A stretch of DNA of 64,000 nucleotides from Mycobacterium sp. (GTDB taxonomy: Bacteria > Actinomycetota > Actinomycetes > Mycobacteriales > Mycobacteriaceae): contig JAGQTU010000006.1 of assembly GCA_020438865.1 (NCBI GenBank), positions 25,797 through 89,796 on the forward strand, written 5' to 3'. The notes under the pieces are model-generated. The model was not told the origin of the DNA, made no database searches, and saw only the letters and a program-made list of their open reading frames with translations. How positions within the stretch are numbered: the first letter of the stretch is position 1; the number at the start of each line of letters is the position of its first letter. The position numbers and the translations under genes were made by a program. Shown in pieces: positions 62,415 to 64,000 of this stretch.

Positions 62415-63230
62415 TTAGGAATCCGCCGGCTTGTCCTTCTTGGGATTCGGCTTGCCCGCCGCGGTGCCGCCATCGACCGGCAGCACCGTGCCGGTGACGT
62501 AGGGCGAGCGGTCGCCGGCGAAGAACAGCGCCGCCTCGGCGACGTCGTCGGCGGTCCCCTCGCGCTCCAGTGGCCGGTCGGCGCGCATCTGCGCGCGGAT
62601 GCCGGCCTCGAACTTCGCCACCTTCTCGGCGTCCATGCCGTGCGCGGACGAGGCGACGATGGCAGTCCGGATATGCCCGGGCGCAAGGCAATTGACCCGG
62701 ATCTCATACTGGGCCAGCTCGATCGCCGCACACTTGGTGAAGTGGATGATCGCGGCCTTCGAGGCCCGGTAGGTCAGCACACCGCCGCCGGCCTGGATGC
62801 CGCCGATCGACGTCAGGTTGATGATGGAGCCGCCAGTCTCGGTCATGTGCCGGGCGGCGTCGCGCGTTCCGGCCATCACCGCCTTGACGTTGATGGCCAT
62901 CACCCGCTCGAAGTCGCCGAGGTCGTCGGCGAGCAGGCTGCGCTGCATCCTGCCGGACACCCCGGCGTTGTTCACCATGACGTGCAGACCGCCGAAGCGC
63001 TGCACCGCGGCGTCGACCAACTCGGTGACCTGCTCGGTCTGCGCGACGTCGGTCGCCAGGAACAACGCCCGGTCGCCGTGCCGCTCGGCCAGGACCCGCC
63101 CCCGGTCGGTGTCGATGTCGCCGAATGCCACGACGGCCCCCTCGCCGAGGAAGCGCTCGACGATGGCCGCCCCGAGCCCGGATGCCCCTCCCGTGACGAC
63201 CGCGACCTTGCCCGCCATTTCGTTACCCAT
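62415..63230 (-). CDS. short-chain dehydrogenase/reductase
   Basis: A 271-aa classical SDR. Nucleotide motif VVTGGASGLGAA, NNAGVSG, catalytic Ser in INLTSIGG and YxxxK in TYRASKAA are intact. Asp in FGDIDTD suggests NAD(H) preference. ATG 63230 is used; ATG 63218 (MAGKVAVV) is an alternative. It would oxidise or reduce an alcohol/ketone intermediate of the pathway below it. The C-terminus is Lys-rich (NPKKDKPADS). Confidence 0.92.
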   Translation of the reverse strand: MGNEMAGKVAVVTGGASGLGAAIVERFLGEGAVVAFGDIDTDRGRVLAERHGDRALFLATDVAQTEQVTELVDAAVQRFGGLHVMVNNAGVSGRMQRSLLADDLGDFERVMAINVKAVMAGTRDAARHMTETGGSIINLTSIGGIQAGGGVLTYRASKAAIIHFTKCAAIELAQYEIRVNCLAPGHIRTAIVASSAHGMDAEKVAKFEAGIRAQMRADRPLEREGTADDVAEAALFFAGDRSPYVTGTVLPVDGGTAAGKPNPKKDKPADS

Positions 63231-63264
63231 GTCGGCGCAGTCAACTCGCTGAACCGAACTCCGG

Positions 63265-63276
63265 TCAAGCGATTGA
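63265..63276 (-). promoter_or_regulatory. operator candidate TCAAGCGATTGA upstream of the SDR
   Basis: Second copy of the palindrome at 62402 (TCAA-GCGA-TTGA, followed by CTTAA), 35 nt before the SDR start. Same orientation as the first. Confidence 0.65.
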
Positions 63277-63333
63277 CTTAATGCGCTTGGGCGCCGGCCG
63301 AGAATTGTCGTACCCCGCTGTGATGATGGGGTC

Positions 63334-64000
63334 ATGTCCTCGACCGGCGCGGTGCTCAGCCCGACCGAGCGGCTTGATGCGCTGTTCGGGGAGTTGGCGG
63401 AGTTGTCCGGTCAGCGCAATGCCATCGACGGGCGCATCGTGGAGATCGTCGCCGAGATCGATGGCGACGGGTTGTGGGGAGCCACCGGCGCACGGTCGGT
63501 GGCCGGGTTGGTCGCCTGGAAGCTGGGCACCTCGGAGGGCAATGCCAAGACGATCACCACCGTCGCGCAGCGCAGCGCGGCCTTTCCCCGCTGCGTGGGC
63601 CAGTTGCAGCAAGGCCGGCTGTCGCTGGACCAGGTCGGGGTCATCGCCGCCCGCGCCGCCGAGGGATCCGACGAGCACTACGCCCAACTTGCCGCGGTGG
63701 CCACCGTCAACCAGCTACGCACCGCGATCAAACTCGAACCCCGCCCCGACCCCGACCCCCGCCCACAGCCGCACGCCTCGATCACCAAGAACACCGATGA
63801 GCACTTCACCTGCTGGCGCATCAAACTCCCGCACGCCCAGGCCGCCACGCTCGACGCCGCCATCAACGCCCACCGCGAAGCCCTGATCACCGACTGGAAA
63901 CAGGCCCACGACGGCCGCGACCCCACCGCCCAGGCCGCGCCACCGATGCCCGGTGACCTCGAGGCCTTCCTGCGCCTGGTCGAGGCCGGCTGGGACGCCG
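63334..64000 (+). CDS. DUF222 / 13E12 repeat family protein, 3' end outside window
   Basis: 222 codons of a DUF222 protein (GARSVAGLVAWKLGTSEGNAKT; FPRCVGQLQQGRLSLDQVGVIAARA; LDAAINAHREALITDWKQ). Full-length members end in an HNH nuclease domain, which would lie beyond the window. The 13E12 family is a repeated gene family in mycobacteria, often associated with phage-like integration sites. ATG 63334 follows GATGGGG. The frame is open to the end. Confidence 0.88.
   Translation, partial: MSSTGAVLSPTERLDALFGELAELSGQRNAIDGRIVEIVAEIDGDGLWGATGARSVAGLVAWKLGTSEGNAKTITTVAQRSAAFPRCVGQLQQGRLSLDQVGVIAARAAEGSDEHYAQLAAVATVNQLRTAIKLEPRPDPDPRPQPHASITKNTDEHFTCWRIKLPHAQAATLDAAINAHREALITDWKQAHDGRDPTAQAAPPMPGDLEAFLRLVEAGWDA

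Overview
The window is high-GC actinobacterial DNA with the gene content of a Mycobacterium/Mycolicibacterium chromosome. It carries a mycobacterial multidomain FAS-I next to acpS, a DevR/DevS (DosR/DosS) dormancy regulon with recognisable DosR boxes, Rv1733c-, Rv2004c-, Rv2006-, Rv2030c- and Acg-like proteins, Mce-associated membrane proteins and a 13E12 (DUF222) gene. No rRNA, tRNA, CRISPR array or intact insertion sequence was seen.

Layout. (1) 1-3.7 kb: a GcvT/FAD dimethylglycine-oxidase-like gene cut by the window edge, and a divergent flavin amine oxidase. (2) 3.7-17.2 kb, minus strand: fas, acpS, an M20 dipeptidase and a beta-CASP metallo-beta-lactamase nuclease in one closely packed run. 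fas is broken near 14.03 kb by a frameshift that appears to come with a small internal deletion, and the Rv2525c-like gene normally upstream of fas is a pseudogene. (3) 17.3-23.6 kb: a polyamine-type ABC transporter operon (ATPase, lipoprotein, two permeases), an MFS transporter, a ChaB-like protein, and an acyl-CoA dehydrogenase reduced to its two ends. (4) 23.6-45.5 kb: a dormancy island. The minus-strand operon Rv2004c-like kinase, PEP synthase and Mg2+ P-type ATPase faces an Acg-type nitroreductase. Then come an SRPBCC protein, the Rv2030c/PfkB/Usp/DevR/DevS run, another Usp, the OtsB1 three-domain protein, an Rv1733c-like membrane protein and a second nitroreductase. Seven DosR-box-like palindromes lie at the expected promoters. 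(5) 45.7-53.3 kb: two minus-strand operons, one with two Mce-associated proteins, an acyl-CoA ligase, two unknown proteins, a Bfd-like ferredoxin and a SnoaL-like protein, the other with an amidohydrolase and a FadD ligase. Almost the same operator precedes each. (6) 53.3-63.2 kb: an eight-gene operon (TetR, 3Fe-4S ferredoxin, P450, amidohydrolase, two M24 proteins, enoyl-CoA hydratase-like, fused CaiB/BaiF CoA-transferase) plus an upstream SDR. A second operator type sits before the TetR gene and before the SDR gene. (7) The edge holds the start of a DUF222/13E12 gene.

Working together: region 4 looks like a hypoxia/NO response module with its own two-component system and targets. Regions 5-6 look like a catabolic locus for an unidentified carboxylic acid or cyclic substrate: P450 oxidation, CoA activation or transfer, hydration, amidohydrolase-type cleavage or decarboxylation and an SDR step. 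Region 2 is the core fatty-acid synthesis locus. The lesions in fas, the Rv2525c-like gene and the acyl-CoA dehydrogenase all fall within 14.0-23.4 kb and each appears to remove internal sequence, so either assembly error or local gene decay must be considered.
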